From CAZYBU01 sp964645775 (GTDB lineage Bacteria > Spirochaetota > UBA4802 > UBA5550): a stretch of 64,000 nt of DNA. The stretch covers positions 10,261 through 74,260 of the forward strand of contig CAZYBU010000014.1 of assembly GCA_964645775.1 (NCBI GenBank), written 5' to 3'. The translations under genes and the position numbers were made by a program. Position 1 is the stretch's first letter, and every line of letters starts with the position of its first letter. Below the pieces are notes generated by a model that was not told the DNA's origin, did no database searches, and saw only the letters and a list, made by a program, of their open reading frames with translations. Positions 1-9,276 of this stretch are shown one piece after another.

Positions 1-1
1 T

Positions 2-748
2 GACAGGATCGCTTTCACCCCGGTCGAGGCCATCGCCGGTTACGACGATCTGTTTCTGGATTTCGAAGATGAGGAAATCAAGTATCGGGATGATGAACTG
101 GAATTTATTCACAGCGCCATTATTGATGAGGACTACAGTCGATACCTCCGCCAGATAGACGTGTATCACGGCCTGCGCAAGGAAAAATCAATAACCAGCG
201 CCATAGAGATCATGGGTCTGACGTTTAATGAACTCGAGTCTATCGAGGACAAGCTCATTGGCGAGGAATACAGTCATGTGGACCTTGATAGTATGGTCGG
301 GCTTTTCCGTCCCGCGGAGGAAGAGAGGCTCATCAGGGGTGTTTCCAGGGAGTGTAGTTACCTTATCCCTTCTGAAGACAGCCTTCTTGACTCAGAGAAA
401 GAATCAGTTGAGAATGATATTGATTCGAATTGGGCCATAATCTGGGAAGAGGATGTGGACCAGATAAAGTCCGGTCTTGAGGCTCTGGGTGTTGACATAC
501 GGCCGGAAAATATCCAGATTGTTGATACGGTTTATAATATAACCGATCGGGTAGTGATTTTGGAAGAAGAGGATGATGTTGATCGCTTTATCGATCAGTT
601 CCCGGAACCGAAACAGGAAGATCTGGCCCGCCTTCTGAAATATCTTGACGGCCTCTTCGAAAAACTTCCCGAAAGCACGGTAAAGAGATTCGCTGAGTCG
701 GAATATTTCGATATCTATGTTAACCTCCTGAATGATCTGGGTGTGTGA
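2..748 (+). CDS. Acidic protein of unknown function, 5' end outside window
   Basis: The reading frame is open from base 2 and has no stop before the TGA at 746-748, so this is the C-terminal 248 residues of a longer protein. The in-frame GTG at 161 could open a shorter frame, but the codons before it are equally protein-like, so I read it as internal. The visible part is strongly acidic, with many Asp/Glu runs and few Cys. It has no membrane segment and no motif I recognise. The last part, ending in NLLNDLGV, looks alpha-helical. The stop lies next to the start of the following GAF protein, which suggests co-transcription with the signalling genes downstream. Function is not assignable from what is visible. 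Confidence 0.75.
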   Translation, partial: DRIAFTPVEAIAGYDDLFLDFEDEEIKYRDDELEFIHSAIIDEDYSRYLRQIDVYHGLRKEKSITSAIEIMGLTFNELESIEDKLIGEEYSHVDLDSMVGLFRPAEEERLIRGVSRECSYLIPSEDSLLDSEKESVENDIDSNWAIIWEEDVDQIKSGLEALGVDIRPENIQIVDTVYNITDRVVILEEEDDVDRFIDQFPEPKQEDLARLLKYLDGLFEKLPESTVKRFAESEYFDIYVNLLNDLGV

Positions 749-750
749 AT

Positions 751-2913
751 ATGGGGCTCAGGGAAAAGGCGCTGGAATTCAAACAGAGAATAAACCGTGA
801 TGGTCAGGAGACCCTCATGGACAGGATTGCCGGTCCCGCAGAAACCGAATTTGTCGATGAAGAGAGTTCTCCTGAAGTGGATGGGGACTCCAGCCTGCAA
901 TCAGAAGAGAGTATGCTGCCGGTAGCCGCGGAGAATAATGAAATCGGGGAAAGGGAACTGTCGGTTCCCGAGATGGAAGAAAAAAGAGAGAGCAGTGAGT
1001 TCAAATTTATTGAAAACGAGGATGAATTCTTTCTTCCAGATGAAGAAAATTCTCTTGAAGAGGAAGAGATGATAGAGGAAGAAAGCACCAGCAGCGAGGA
1101 TATTCGTCTTACGAGTGAAGATCTGACGGCCCTTCCCCCGGAGGATGAGACCGATGACCTCTTTTCGCTCCCTGACGATGATGGAGAAGATGCTCTCTCC
1201 AGGGACGAAGGTACATCGGGGGATATAGAGGAAAGCCGTGAACATGAGCGTCCCTATAATCTTGAATACCGTGAAGACCTCATGGGACCGGAAGATGACC
1301 CTCTGTTTCCGGTGTCCGATGAGAATGTTCCGAGAAATAGTGAAGACACGCCTCAAAAGATTGACCCTCCTCCTTCACCGGAGCCTTCCGATAGAGATGT
1401 AATCGATTCCGGTGACGGATATACCCATGAGATCCCCGGCTCTGAAACAACAGAGAATGATGAAGACTATCTATTTTCATCCGAAGAGGAAGAGATCATT
1501 CGTGAAATCGAGCGGGATCTTCTCGGATCGGAAAACGCGGACCAGGTATTCGATACTTTTGTGTTCGCGGTTATGGGACAGGTGGGTGTCTCTTCCGCTT
1601 CCTGTATTTTGCCCGACCTTGAGACAGAAAAGGAATGGAGACTCGTCGATTCCAGGGGTGTGACGCCTTCCGGAAACCTTGTCTTTCAGGAGGATGAAGG
1701 TATCCTTTTTCAATGCCTGAAGAGAAGGGATATTATTGATATTGAGGATCTCAGGGAAGAGATGAGCGAGGAGTATTATCGGTATATCGCCATTGACGGA
1801 CGGCTCCTTGTCCCCCTGATAGGGGAGGAGACGGTTCCGGGTGTGATCGTTCTTGGAAATCATATAAGCGGGCAGGAATATTCCCGCGATGATTTTCAGT
1901 TCATTCGACGTCTTGCCGGTACCTCCGGAAAAGTATTGTATCATTTTCAGAAGGATGAACGCATACGCCGGGAGATTAATCGTCTGGAACGTCAGAAGCG
2001 GTTCAATGATGAACTTGAAGAGATTCACAGAGACCTTCTCAAGACGGAAACCCTGGCTTCCATCGGACTGCTGGTTGAAGGTTTTATGAAAAAAGCCGGC
2101 ATTGAAAGCTATACCTTCTTTTTACATGACCCCCAGGATAATCTGTATCATCCTCTTTTCACGGAACGTGAAGATTATTGTCTGATTGATGAACGAAATA
2201 CCCGCGTTGATGGAACAGTAAGACTAATTTCTGAAATGGAGGAGGCTGTCCCCCCCCTGGTGTTATCTGACCCGGACCGTTCCCCCCTTCTGGCCGGGAC
2301 ATTCGCCGAGAGCCAGATACGCAAGATGAACTCTCCCCGGTTTTATCCCGCCCTTATGGGAAATCGGGTAAGCGGATTTATCGCGCTTTTCCTTGCGAAT
2401 GAGAAGGCTGAGACAGATGAGATCGATTACAAGATGGTCCGTCTGGCGCGTATCATGATCCCCCTGCTTCAGAACATCCATTCCGGTACCTTCAGAGACG
2501 TTCATTTCATGGACAGCATCGAAATCGTCTATCGGAGAATCGAAGAGGAAATATCCAGAGCTTTCCGGCTTAAGGTACCCCTTACCCTGGTCCTCTTTAC
2601 CATACGGAATTACAGGAAACTCTATGATCTTCACGGAAGTGATAAAATCTCCCGCCTGATCCATGAATTTGAAGTGACAATCACAGCCCGGCTGGGCGAT
2701 TCAGATTTTTCGGTACGTTATGATCGGCACAAGGTGATTATTGTGCTTCCCGGTAAGGACAGAAAATTTGCCGTCCCCCTGGCCAGTGTTATTCGGAATG
2801 AATTGGTACAGAAGATGGCGGACAGTGAGATGCAGCTCCTTGTTTCCTTCCTGACAGCCGAGTTTCCGGAAGATGGAAATTCTGTTTATGAGCTTATCGA
2901 TTCCATAGACTGA
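751..2913 (+). CDS. GAF-GAF protein with degenerate GGDEF domain
   Basis: The protein is about 720 residues. Residues 1 to about 245 are a low-complexity region very rich in Glu, Asp and Ser, probably disordered. Two GAF-like regions follow (about 255-405 and 420-585), the usual small-molecule or redox sensing fold. The last 120 residues have the layout of a diguanylate cyclase domain, but the signature loop reads SVRYDRHKVIIVLP, with DRHKV where GGDEF should be. Catalysis is therefore unlikely, and a sensory or protein-binding role is more probable. I chose ATG 751 over GTG 745 because a GGGTG stretch lies 7 bases upstream. The gene starts right after the preceding stop, and 55 bases separate it from the phosphatase gene that follows. 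No partner can be named from sequence. Confidence 0.8.
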   Translation: MGLREKALEFKQRINRDGQETLMDRIAGPAETEFVDEESSPEVDGDSSLQSEESMLPVAAENNEIGERELSVPEMEEKRESSEFKFIENEDEFFLPDEENSLEEEEMIEEESTSSEDIRLTSEDLTALPPEDETDDLFSLPDDDGEDALSRDEGTSGDIEESREHERPYNLEYREDLMGPEDDPLFPVSDENVPRNSEDTPQKIDPPPSPEPSDRDVIDSGDGYTHEIPGSETTENDEDYLFSSEEEEIIREIERDLLGSENADQVFDTFVFAVMGQVGVSSASCILPDLETEKEWRLVDSRGVTPSGNLVFQEDEGILFQCLKRRDIIDIEDLREEMSEEYYRYIAIDGRLLVPLIGEETVPGVIVLGNHISGQEYSRDDFQFIRRLAGTSGKVLYHFQKDERIRREINRLERQKRFNDELEEIHRDLLKTETLASIGLLVEGFMKKAGIESYTFFLHDPQDNLYHPLFTEREDYCLIDERNTRVDGTVRLISEMEEAVPPLVLSDPDRSPLLAGTFAESQIRKMNSPRFYPALMGNRVSGFIALFLANEKAETDEIDYKMVRLARIMIPLLQNIHSGTFRDVHFMDSIEIVYRRIEEEISRAFRLKVPLTLVLFTIRNYRKLYDLHGSDKISRLIHEFEVTITARLGDSDFSVRYDRHKVIIVLPGKDRKFAVPLASVIRNELVQKMADSEMQLLVSFLTAEFPEDGNSVYELIDSID

Positions 2914-2968
2914 TCTTTTTTATTCTTTCAGTTTCTATGGCTAACCTGTTTAATATTTCTACCCGGGG

Positions 2969-3976
2969 ATGCAGGAGAGGGAATTTTACCGTGAGCTATG
3001 GAAGACCATACTTTCCGGAAAAGAATGGAGGGGAGAGTTTCATAATCGGAGAAAGAACGGAGAGCTTTACTGGGAACAGGCTTCCATCTCTCCCATAATG
3101 ACCGATGGTGGCGAAATATCCCATTTCGTGGCGGTGAAGGAAGATATAACCGAGTCCAAGAGAAATGAAATCGCTCTCCGAGAGAGTGAGAAACAGCTCA
3201 GAAATCATAATGAACGGATGCTCCAGGACCTGCGGCAGGCGAGAGAGATAATCGACCGACTCTACCCCATGGACGTCCCGGTTATGCCTGGTATCTCGGT
3301 AACAACAAGGTTTATACCAATGGAAATGGTGGGTGGAGACTTTTACACCTGGTACAGCGGGGAACCGGGCGTCATAACTTTTCTAATGGGTGACGTGGCG
3401 GGGCATGGCGTGCCGGCCGCCCTTTTTCTCTCTCTTGTACGTTCAATCTCCGACCGTCTGATGCCGGTTCTCGGAAAACATCCTGCCCGACTTCTAGATA
3501 GCCTTAATCGTGAACTCATCGGCTCCCTGTCTTCGTACTTTTTGACGGCCGTGGCCCTGACTATCGAGATCAGGAAAGATAGGAGCGGCGCCCGTATCAG
3601 CCTGGCCAGTGGAGGTCATTCGCCGGTCCTTTTAGCGAGGAAATCTTCCGCTTCCATGGAAGACCTTAATCCTTCGGGAAAACTTCTGGGTGTGCTGGCG
3701 GATATTGGATTTGAAGAAGAGAGTCATGAACTTTTACCGGGAGATCGAATTTATCTGTACACGGACGGATTGATCGAGGTTATGAACCGAGAAAAACAAT
3801 TGATCAATTTGGAAGGGGTACGTAGTATAATCATGGATGGCGGAGGAGTTACGCTTGACGAAAGTATTGATAATCTGTTAGTGAGTCTCGATAGATACAG
3901 AGAGGACGCCCCTTATGGGGATGACCTGTTGCTGATTGGGATTGAAATTGATAAGGGAACCGATTATGTCGAATGA
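2969..3976 (+). CDS. SpoIIE/PP2C-type phosphatase with half PAS domain
   Basis: The protein is 335 residues. Residues 1-65 are only the second half of a PAS domain with its PAC motif (EFYRELWKTILSGKEW, then NRRKNGELYWEQASISPI and VAVKEDITESK). A short helical linker follows. Residues about 105-330 are a PPM-type serine phosphatase of the SpoIIE/RsbU class, with GGDFYTW, GDVAGHGVPAALF, GGHSPVLL, YTDGLIEVMN and DDLLLIGIEI carrying the expected metal-binding acidic residues. Such enzymes usually dephosphorylate STAS anti-anti-sigma proteins in partner-switching pathways. The family normally has a complete PAS fold; here an in-frame TAA at 2951-2953 closes the frame just upstream, so the N-terminal half is missing. 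The gene overlaps the next kinase by 11 bases. Confidence 0.85.
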   Translation: MQEREFYRELWKTILSGKEWRGEFHNRRKNGELYWEQASISPIMTDGGEISHFVAVKEDITESKRNEIALRESEKQLRNHNERMLQDLRQAREIIDRLYPMDVPVMPGISVTTRFIPMEMVGGDFYTWYSGEPGVITFLMGDVAGHGVPAALFLSLVRSISDRLMPVLGKHPARLLDSLNRELIGSLSSYFLTAVALTIEIRKDRSGARISLASGGHSPVLLARKSSASMEDLNPSGKLLGVLADIGFEEESHELLPGDRIYLYTDGLIEVMNREKQLINLEGVRSIIMDGGGVTLDESIDNLLVSLDRYREDAPYGDDLLLIGIEIDKGTDYVE

Positions 3977-5909
3977 TCTGAACATGTATATTTCGGGAGA
4001 AAGTCCGGAAGTCGGTGAGCTCTTCGACTGGATTAATTACGCTGAGATAGGCATCCTTATTCTTGACACTGATGGTACTGTACGACATAGCAATCGGTTC
4101 GCCTTTGATTCACTGGAGCTTAACACCAGACTGGGCTCTTTCCATGATCTCCCTGGAAATAATATTGTCGATTATACAGGGGAATTCATCATAGTCCTTA
4201 AACAGGCTGAGAATGATCCTGACATCAAGGGAATGGAACTTCATGTCACATCCCTGGATAAACAGGAACGATGGCTATTGATCGATTGTCACAGGGCAGA
4301 GTATAAACAGGGGGATATTCTGGAAATCGTCTTCAAGGATATCACATCATACAAAAAGATCCAGGTTGCCCTGTGTGAATCGGAAAAACAGCTTAATTCC
4401 ATTATTGAAACCATACCGGATGTGGTCTACCGCCTTGACCCGGAGGGCAGGTTCACATTTATAAGTGAAGCGATTCGAGATTACGGTTACGATCCAGTGA
4501 AACTTATCGGTACTTCCATGCTCGAGATAGTCCATCCCGAGGACAGAGGCGAGGCTCGTTATCGCGTCAATGAACGTCGTACCGGCAAACGGAAGACACA
4601 ATCCTTTGAACTGCGAATAATGGTCCCCGGCCATGATTACCGAACCGTGGAAGTGGAAGATACTCTCCTGAATGGCGCCCGTTTTTTTTCAATAAGCGCT
4701 GAAGGTATTTATGTATCGGAAGATGATGAACAGAAGAGCTTTATAGGTACGCAGGGTATTGCCCGTGACATCAATCGTCGTATGAATGCGGAAATCAGCC
4801 GGGATGACGCGGAGATGAAATGTAATGCCGTGCTCCAGTCCCTTCAGGATGGATACTACGAGTTTGATAATAATAAAAAGGTGCGGTATATTAACCGAGC
4901 CCTCTCCCGGATTTTCGGTTATGATGAAAATGAGATCAAGGGTATGTCATATTATGACCTGGTGGCCCCTGGAGATCATGAAACCATGGACAGGGTGAAC
5001 GATGATATACTTAGAACAGGAAAGCCGACGGATTTCAAGAATCTCTCCATCATTCGTAAGAACGGTAAAAAACGCGTGCTGGACGGTTCCGCTTCTCCCG
5101 TATATTCACTTGAGGGTAAGGTTATCGGAATCCGGGGTATCGCGCGGGATGTAACGAAGAGAAGCAAAATTCAGGATGAGCTGCTCCAGGCCCGGAAGCT
5201 TGAGGCTATCGGTATACTGGCCGGCGGTATCGCTCATGATTATAATAATGCCCTGACCGCCATTATCGGCAATCTCTCACTCGCGCGTATGGAGGCTAAC
5301 GATTGCAGTGATAATCTCAAAGAGATTCTCACTGATGCAGAAGACGCCTCCATGAAAATAAAGGAACTGACTCAGCGACTCAGTACCTTCGCCCGGGGAG
5401 GAAGGCCGGATAAAAAGCTTGCAACCCTGGATGATCTTCTCGAGGACACGGTCGATTACTCGCTGGAGGGATATGGCGGGACCTGGAACCTGGATATCGA
5501 AGAGGGCCTCTGGAGCGCGGAGATCGATGTGATGCAGATTTCCCAGGCCCTCCAGCACATCCTTGTAAACTCGAGGCAGGCCCAGGACGACCAGGGACAT
5601 ATTGAGATTAAGGCAAGGAACATAAACGTCGAAGAAGAGGTATCTCATCATGAGATATCACTGCAACCGGGTGAATATGTCCTTGTATCCGTGAAGGACT
5701 CCGGTAGCGGTATCGAAGTGGAGGAGGTTCACAGGATATTTGACCCCTATTATTCCACCCGTGAGATGGCCAGTGGTATGGGTCTTGCCATAAGCTACGC
5801 TGTCATTAAGAGACACAGGGGCTATATCGATGTCGTTTCGGAAGAGGGAGAAGGGGCCGAGTTTCTTGTCTATCTTCCCGCGGTTACCGAAACCACCCCG
5901 GGTATGTGA
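3966..5909 (+). CDS. PAS-domain sensor histidine kinase, cytoplasmic
   Basis: I place the start at ATG 3966, which has an AAGGGA ribosome site and overlaps the phosphatase gene by 11 bases; a TTG 30 bases upstream is less likely. The protein is about 647 residues. It has three PAS regions (about 10-125, 130-270 and 285-405), then a DHp helix with the phospho-acceptor in GGIAHDYNNALTAIIGN. The HATPase domain has an N-box (HILVNSRQA), a G1 box (VKDSGSGIE) and a GMGLAIS box. There is no transmembrane segment and no receiver domain, so it is a soluble kinase whose response regulator is elsewhere. The overlap with the SpoIIE-type phosphatase suggests that both read the same stimulus. Confidence 0.9.
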   Translation: MSNDLNMYISGESPEVGELFDWINYAEIGILILDTDGTVRHSNRFAFDSLELNTRLGSFHDLPGNNIVDYTGEFIIVLKQAENDPDIKGMELHVTSLDKQERWLLIDCHRAEYKQGDILEIVFKDITSYKKIQVALCESEKQLNSIIETIPDVVYRLDPEGRFTFISEAIRDYGYDPVKLIGTSMLEIVHPEDRGEARYRVNERRTGKRKTQSFELRIMVPGHDYRTVEVEDTLLNGARFFSISAEGIYVSEDDEQKSFIGTQGIARDINRRMNAEISRDDAEMKCNAVLQSLQDGYYEFDNNKKVRYINRALSRIFGYDENEIKGMSYYDLVAPGDHETMDRVNDDILRTGKPTDFKNLSIIRKNGKKRVLDGSASPVYSLEGKVIGIRGIARDVTKRSKIQDELLQARKLEAIGILAGGIAHDYNNALTAIIGNLSLARMEANDCSDNLKEILTDAEDASMKIKELTQRLSTFARGGRPDKKLATLDDLLEDTVDYSLEGYGGTWNLDIEEGLWSAEIDVMQISQALQHILVNSRQAQDDQGHIEIKARNINVEEEVSHHEISLQPGEYVLVSVKDSGSGIEVEEVHRIFDPYYSTREMASGMGLAISYAVIKRHRGYIDVVSEEGEGAEFLVYLPAVTETTPGM

Positions 5910-6037
5910 AAAAGAGGCAAATAAAGGGCGGGAAGGCGTTTATTGTACTTTTCAAGTAAGGCTGACCGCAATAGTTTGCCCATTGTTCAGTCGGATTCCC
6001 CGATTGTTTCGTGAAATAGTATGTGAGTGAGGAGTAC

Positions 6038-8590
6038 ATGGTCGGAATAGAAAAATTTAAAGTTAAGCCATATCTGCCGGAAAAGCTGGAGTCCTTGAGG
6101 GAGATCGCCGACAACCTCTGGTGGGTCTGGAACTTCGAGGCCTTTGAGCTGTTCAAAAGGATAGATGTGGAACTGTGGGAGGAGGTTGATCATAATCCGG
6201 TTCGCCTTCTAGGCAGTGTATCACAGAGTGTCCTCGATGAATTGGCCGAGTCTGAAAGTTTCATAGCCCACATGGAGAAGGTTCACGAGGAGCTTAAATG
6301 GCATCTCTTTAGAAAATCCTGGTATGATGACACTGACGACAATCCTGAAGACGCAATGATTGCCTATTTTTCCATGGAGTTCGGACTCCATGAAAGTCTT
6401 CCTGTCTATTCGGGCGGTCTTGGCGTACTTGCCGGGGATCATCTGAAATCAGCCAGTGAGCTCGGTATTCCCCTCTGTGGCGTAGGTCTTCTCTATCGAC
6501 GAGGGTATTTTCGCCAGTACCTGAATTTTGACGGATGGCAGCAGGAACGGTTTCCCGATTTTGATTTCTACAATCTGCCCATACGCGAGATAGAACGGGA
6601 TGGTCAGCCTTTAATCATTGAGGTTGAGTTTCCTGGACGGAATCTCTACGCTAAAGTCTGGGAGCTTCTTGTGGGAAGGACACGGCTCTTTTTTCTGGAT
6701 GCGAATATTGACCAGAACTCCCCTGATGATAAGGCCGTGACCGATTATCTTTACGGAGGCGATCATGAAATGCGGGTCATGCAGGAGAAGCTGCTGGCCG
6801 TGGGCGGAATTAGACTCTTACGAGAGCTCGGGATACAGGTTACCGTCTTTCATATGAACGAAGGGCATGCCGCATTCCTCTCCCTGGAGAGGATTCGGCT
6901 CGCCATGGAAGAATATCACATGAATTTTGATGAGGCCAGGGTTTTCGTTAGCGGCAGTAACGTCTTTACAACCCACACTCCGGTACCTGCCGGGAATGAC
7001 CGTTTTGATCCGGCTCTGGTGGACCTCCATTTCAGTTCCTACTATGAGAAGTTCGGTATCAGTCAGAAAGAATTTATGGCCCTGGGAAGGGAAGACCCTG
7101 AAGACGATAAGGAATTATTCTGTATGACGGTCCTTGCGATAAAGACAGCGGCCGGATGTAACGGTGTCTCACGACTCCACGGTCACGTGTCCCGTAATAT
7201 GTGGAAGAACATCTGGCCTCATTTGCCGAAGGATGAGATTCCGATTGGTCACGTTACCAACGGTATCCAGAACCTGGCCTGGACTTCCGACGAGATGATG
7301 AGGCTTTTTAACCGGTATCTCGGTCCCCGGTGGATTGACAATCCAACGGACGGTTCAATCTGGGAATCGATCGACCTGATCCCGGACTCTGAACTCTGGA
7401 GGGCCAGGGTTCGTCTCCGGGAACGCCTGGTATCTTTTGCGAGGCAGCGTTTATACCGCCAGCTCATAAATCGAGGGGTGCCGCCCCGGGAGGCGGAAAT
7501 GGCTCACTCAGTTCTCGATTCGGACGCCCTGACCATCGGGTTCGCCCGCCGATTCGCCACGTACAAGAGGGCCACCCTCCTTCTCAGGGACATTGAGCGG
7601 CTCGCCTCTATCCTGAATGATAAGGAGAGGCCGATCCAGATCATTTTCGCGGGCAAGGCCCATCCACGGGACAACATGGGAAAGGAACTGATTAAGCAGA
7701 TCATACATCTTACCCGTGACGGAAGGTTTCGGGATCGCGTGGTCTTCCTTGAAGACTACGACATCAACCTGGCCCGATACCTGGTCCAGGGTGTGGATGT
7801 CTGGCTTAACAACCCGATCCGTCCCAAGGAGGCTTCCGGAACGAGCGGCATGAAAGTCATTCCCAACGGCGGCCTGAATATCAGCGTTCTGGACGGATGG
7901 TGGGATGAGGCTTATAACATGGAGAACGGATGGGCCATCGGTAAGGGAGAGGAGTACGATGATCAGGGATACCAGGACGAAGTGGAAAGCCTTTCTCTCT
8001 ATGATATCCTGGAAAAGGAAGTCAAGGCATCCTTTTATCAGAAAGGGGTCAGCGGGATACCCCAGGATTGGATTAAAAGGGTCAAGGAATCCATGAAAAG
8101 CCTTATCGGCGAGTTTAACACGAACCGGATGATCAAGGATTACACGGAGATGTATTATCGTTCCGCCCATCATAAGGGAAGAACCTTGATCAAAGATAAC
8201 GGGGCCGTGGCGCGTGATGTGGCTAACTGGAAGAAGACCATCCAGGAAAAGTGGAAGGGAGTAAAAGTCCTGGATACACGACGGGGGGAGAGTGGTGAGG
8301 TTACCGTTGGGTCTCCCCTGCAGATAACCACGGAGATCGAGCTGGGGAGCCTTACGCCTGACCAGGTGGAGGTCGAACTCTACTTCGGTTCAGTAAACCA
8401 GAATAACGAGATCACCAACGGTGTGGCCCTGCCCATGAAACACGTTTCTAACGAAAACGGGAAGCATACCTACCAGGGACAGATTCTCTGCCTCAAGTCG
8501 GGTCAGTTCGCCTATACGGTTCGGGTCATACCCTACCATCCGGAACGGGTTCGTAAGTTCGATCCGGATCTGCCCGTTACCTGGAAATAG
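6038..8590 (+). CDS. glgP: Alpha-glucan (glycogen) phosphorylase, GT35
   Basis: This enzyme releases glucose-1-phosphate from alpha-1,4-glucans such as glycogen or maltodextrin. The protein is about 850 residues. The N-terminus (KPYLPEKLESLREIADNLWW) matches the extra N-terminal domain of the bacterial/archaeal type alpha-glucan phosphorylase rather than the classical animal/E. coli type. The pyridoxal-phosphate lysine lies in EASGTSGMKVIPNGG, and FSMEFGLHESLPVYSGGLG is the conserved early motif. The C-terminal 100 residues form an additional beta-rich domain. ATG 6038 is used, with GAGTGAGGAG just upstream; GTG 6023 is an alternative. No other glycogen gene is adjacent, but a glycoside-hydrolase remnant lies at 17.0 kb. 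It converges on the rhomboid gene with 6 bases between them. Confidence 0.93.
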   Translation: MVGIEKFKVKPYLPEKLESLREIADNLWWVWNFEAFELFKRIDVELWEEVDHNPVRLLGSVSQSVLDELAESESFIAHMEKVHEELKWHLFRKSWYDDTDDNPEDAMIAYFSMEFGLHESLPVYSGGLGVLAGDHLKSASELGIPLCGVGLLYRRGYFRQYLNFDGWQQERFPDFDFYNLPIREIERDGQPLIIEVEFPGRNLYAKVWELLVGRTRLFFLDANIDQNSPDDKAVTDYLYGGDHEMRVMQEKLLAVGGIRLLRELGIQVTVFHMNEGHAAFLSLERIRLAMEEYHMNFDEARVFVSGSNVFTTHTPVPAGNDRFDPALVDLHFSSYYEKFGISQKEFMALGREDPEDDKELFCMTVLAIKTAAGCNGVSRLHGHVSRNMWKNIWPHLPKDEIPIGHVTNGIQNLAWTSDEMMRLFNRYLGPRWIDNPTDGSIWESIDLIPDSELWRARVRLRERLVSFARQRLYRQLINRGVPPREAEMAHSVLDSDALTIGFARRFATYKRATLLLRDIERLASILNDKERPIQIIFAGKAHPRDNMGKELIKQIIHLTRDGRFRDRVVFLEDYDINLARYLVQGVDVWLNNPIRPKEASGTSGMKVIPNGGLNISVLDGWWDEAYNMENGWAIGKGEEYDDQGYQDEVESLSLYDILEKEVKASFYQKGVSGIPQDWIKRVKESMKSLIGEFNTNRMIKDYTEMYYRSAHHKGRTLIKDNGAVARDVANWKKTIQEKWKGVKVLDTRRGESGEVTVGSPLQITTEIELGSLTPDQVEVELYFGSVNQNNEITNGVALPMKHVSNENGKHTYQGQILCLKSGQFAYTVRVIPYHPERVRKFDPDLPVTWK

Positions 8591-8596
8591 CCGGGC

Positions 8597-9271
8597 CTAT
8601 CGTCCCCAGGGCCAGCCCGCGGGGCCGGCCTTAAGGGTAATGGCCAGAAAAATAAGGACAGGGACCAGGACCGCGGCAAGGAACAGGGTCTGCTCTGTCA
8701 GTATGGAAGGTTCGATGATTAAAGCCGCCGCTATGCCCGCCAGCGCCCCTCCCAGGTGGGCCTCATGACCAATATCCGTTGATTTAAGCCCCACGCCGTA
8801 GAGAGTGACCAGAATAAAGATAAAGGCGAAGGTCCATGCCGGAACCGGAAAGGGAAGGGGAAAGATAATGATACTCCCCCCTGGAATGAGAAAGATGGAA
8901 GCGAATATGACCCCCGCGATCGAACCGGAAGCCCCTACTGCCCGGTAGTTGAAACGGGTAAGGTTGAGGAGGAGTGCCAGCAGGTTTCCGGCCACTCCAC
9001 TGGCAAAATAGATGGCCATAAGAATGAGGGAGCCGTACTTTGCCTCCATGAGGGTGGCGAAGGAGAAGAAACTGAACATATTGAAAATGAGATGGCTCCA
9101 GTCGGCGTGAAGAAATATCGAAGTGAGAAGCCTGTACCATTTGCGGCCCTTAAGAACCGCCTCTACGTCGAAGCAATATTTTCCGTAGATTGAAATACGG
9201 GAAAAGGCCAGGTAGGATATCAGAACCGTGAAAGCGATGTTAACCAGGGTAAAAATGGCAAGATGTTCCAT
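8597..9271 (-). CDS. Rhomboid family intramembrane serine protease
   Basis: The protein has 224 residues with six predicted membrane helices. The family signature is complete: HxxxN in helix 2 (H60 and N64, in DWSHLIFNMFSF), the catalytic serine in GASGS (Ser115) and the partner histidine in HEAHLGGALAG (His172). Rhomboids cleave substrate helices inside the membrane; substrates cannot be inferred here. It is the last gene of the cysS-rlmB-lepA-HD operon, 5 bases after the HD hydrolase stop. The ordinary six-helix core without N-terminal extension resembles the GlpG/GluP-like bacterial group. Confidence in the fold is high; the physiological role is unknown. Confidence 0.92.
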   Translation of the reverse strand: MEHLAIFTLVNIAFTVLISYLAFSRISIYGKYCFDVEAVLKGRKWYRLLTSIFLHADWSHLIFNMFSFFSFATLMEAKYGSLILMAIYFASGVAGNLLALLLNLTRFNYRAVGASGSIAGVIFASIFLIPGGSIIIFPLPFPVPAWTFAFIFILVTLYGVGLKSTDIGHEAHLGGALAGIAAALIIEPSILTEQTLFLAAVLVPVLIFLAITLKAGPAGWPWGR

Positions 9272-9276
9272 ATTTA

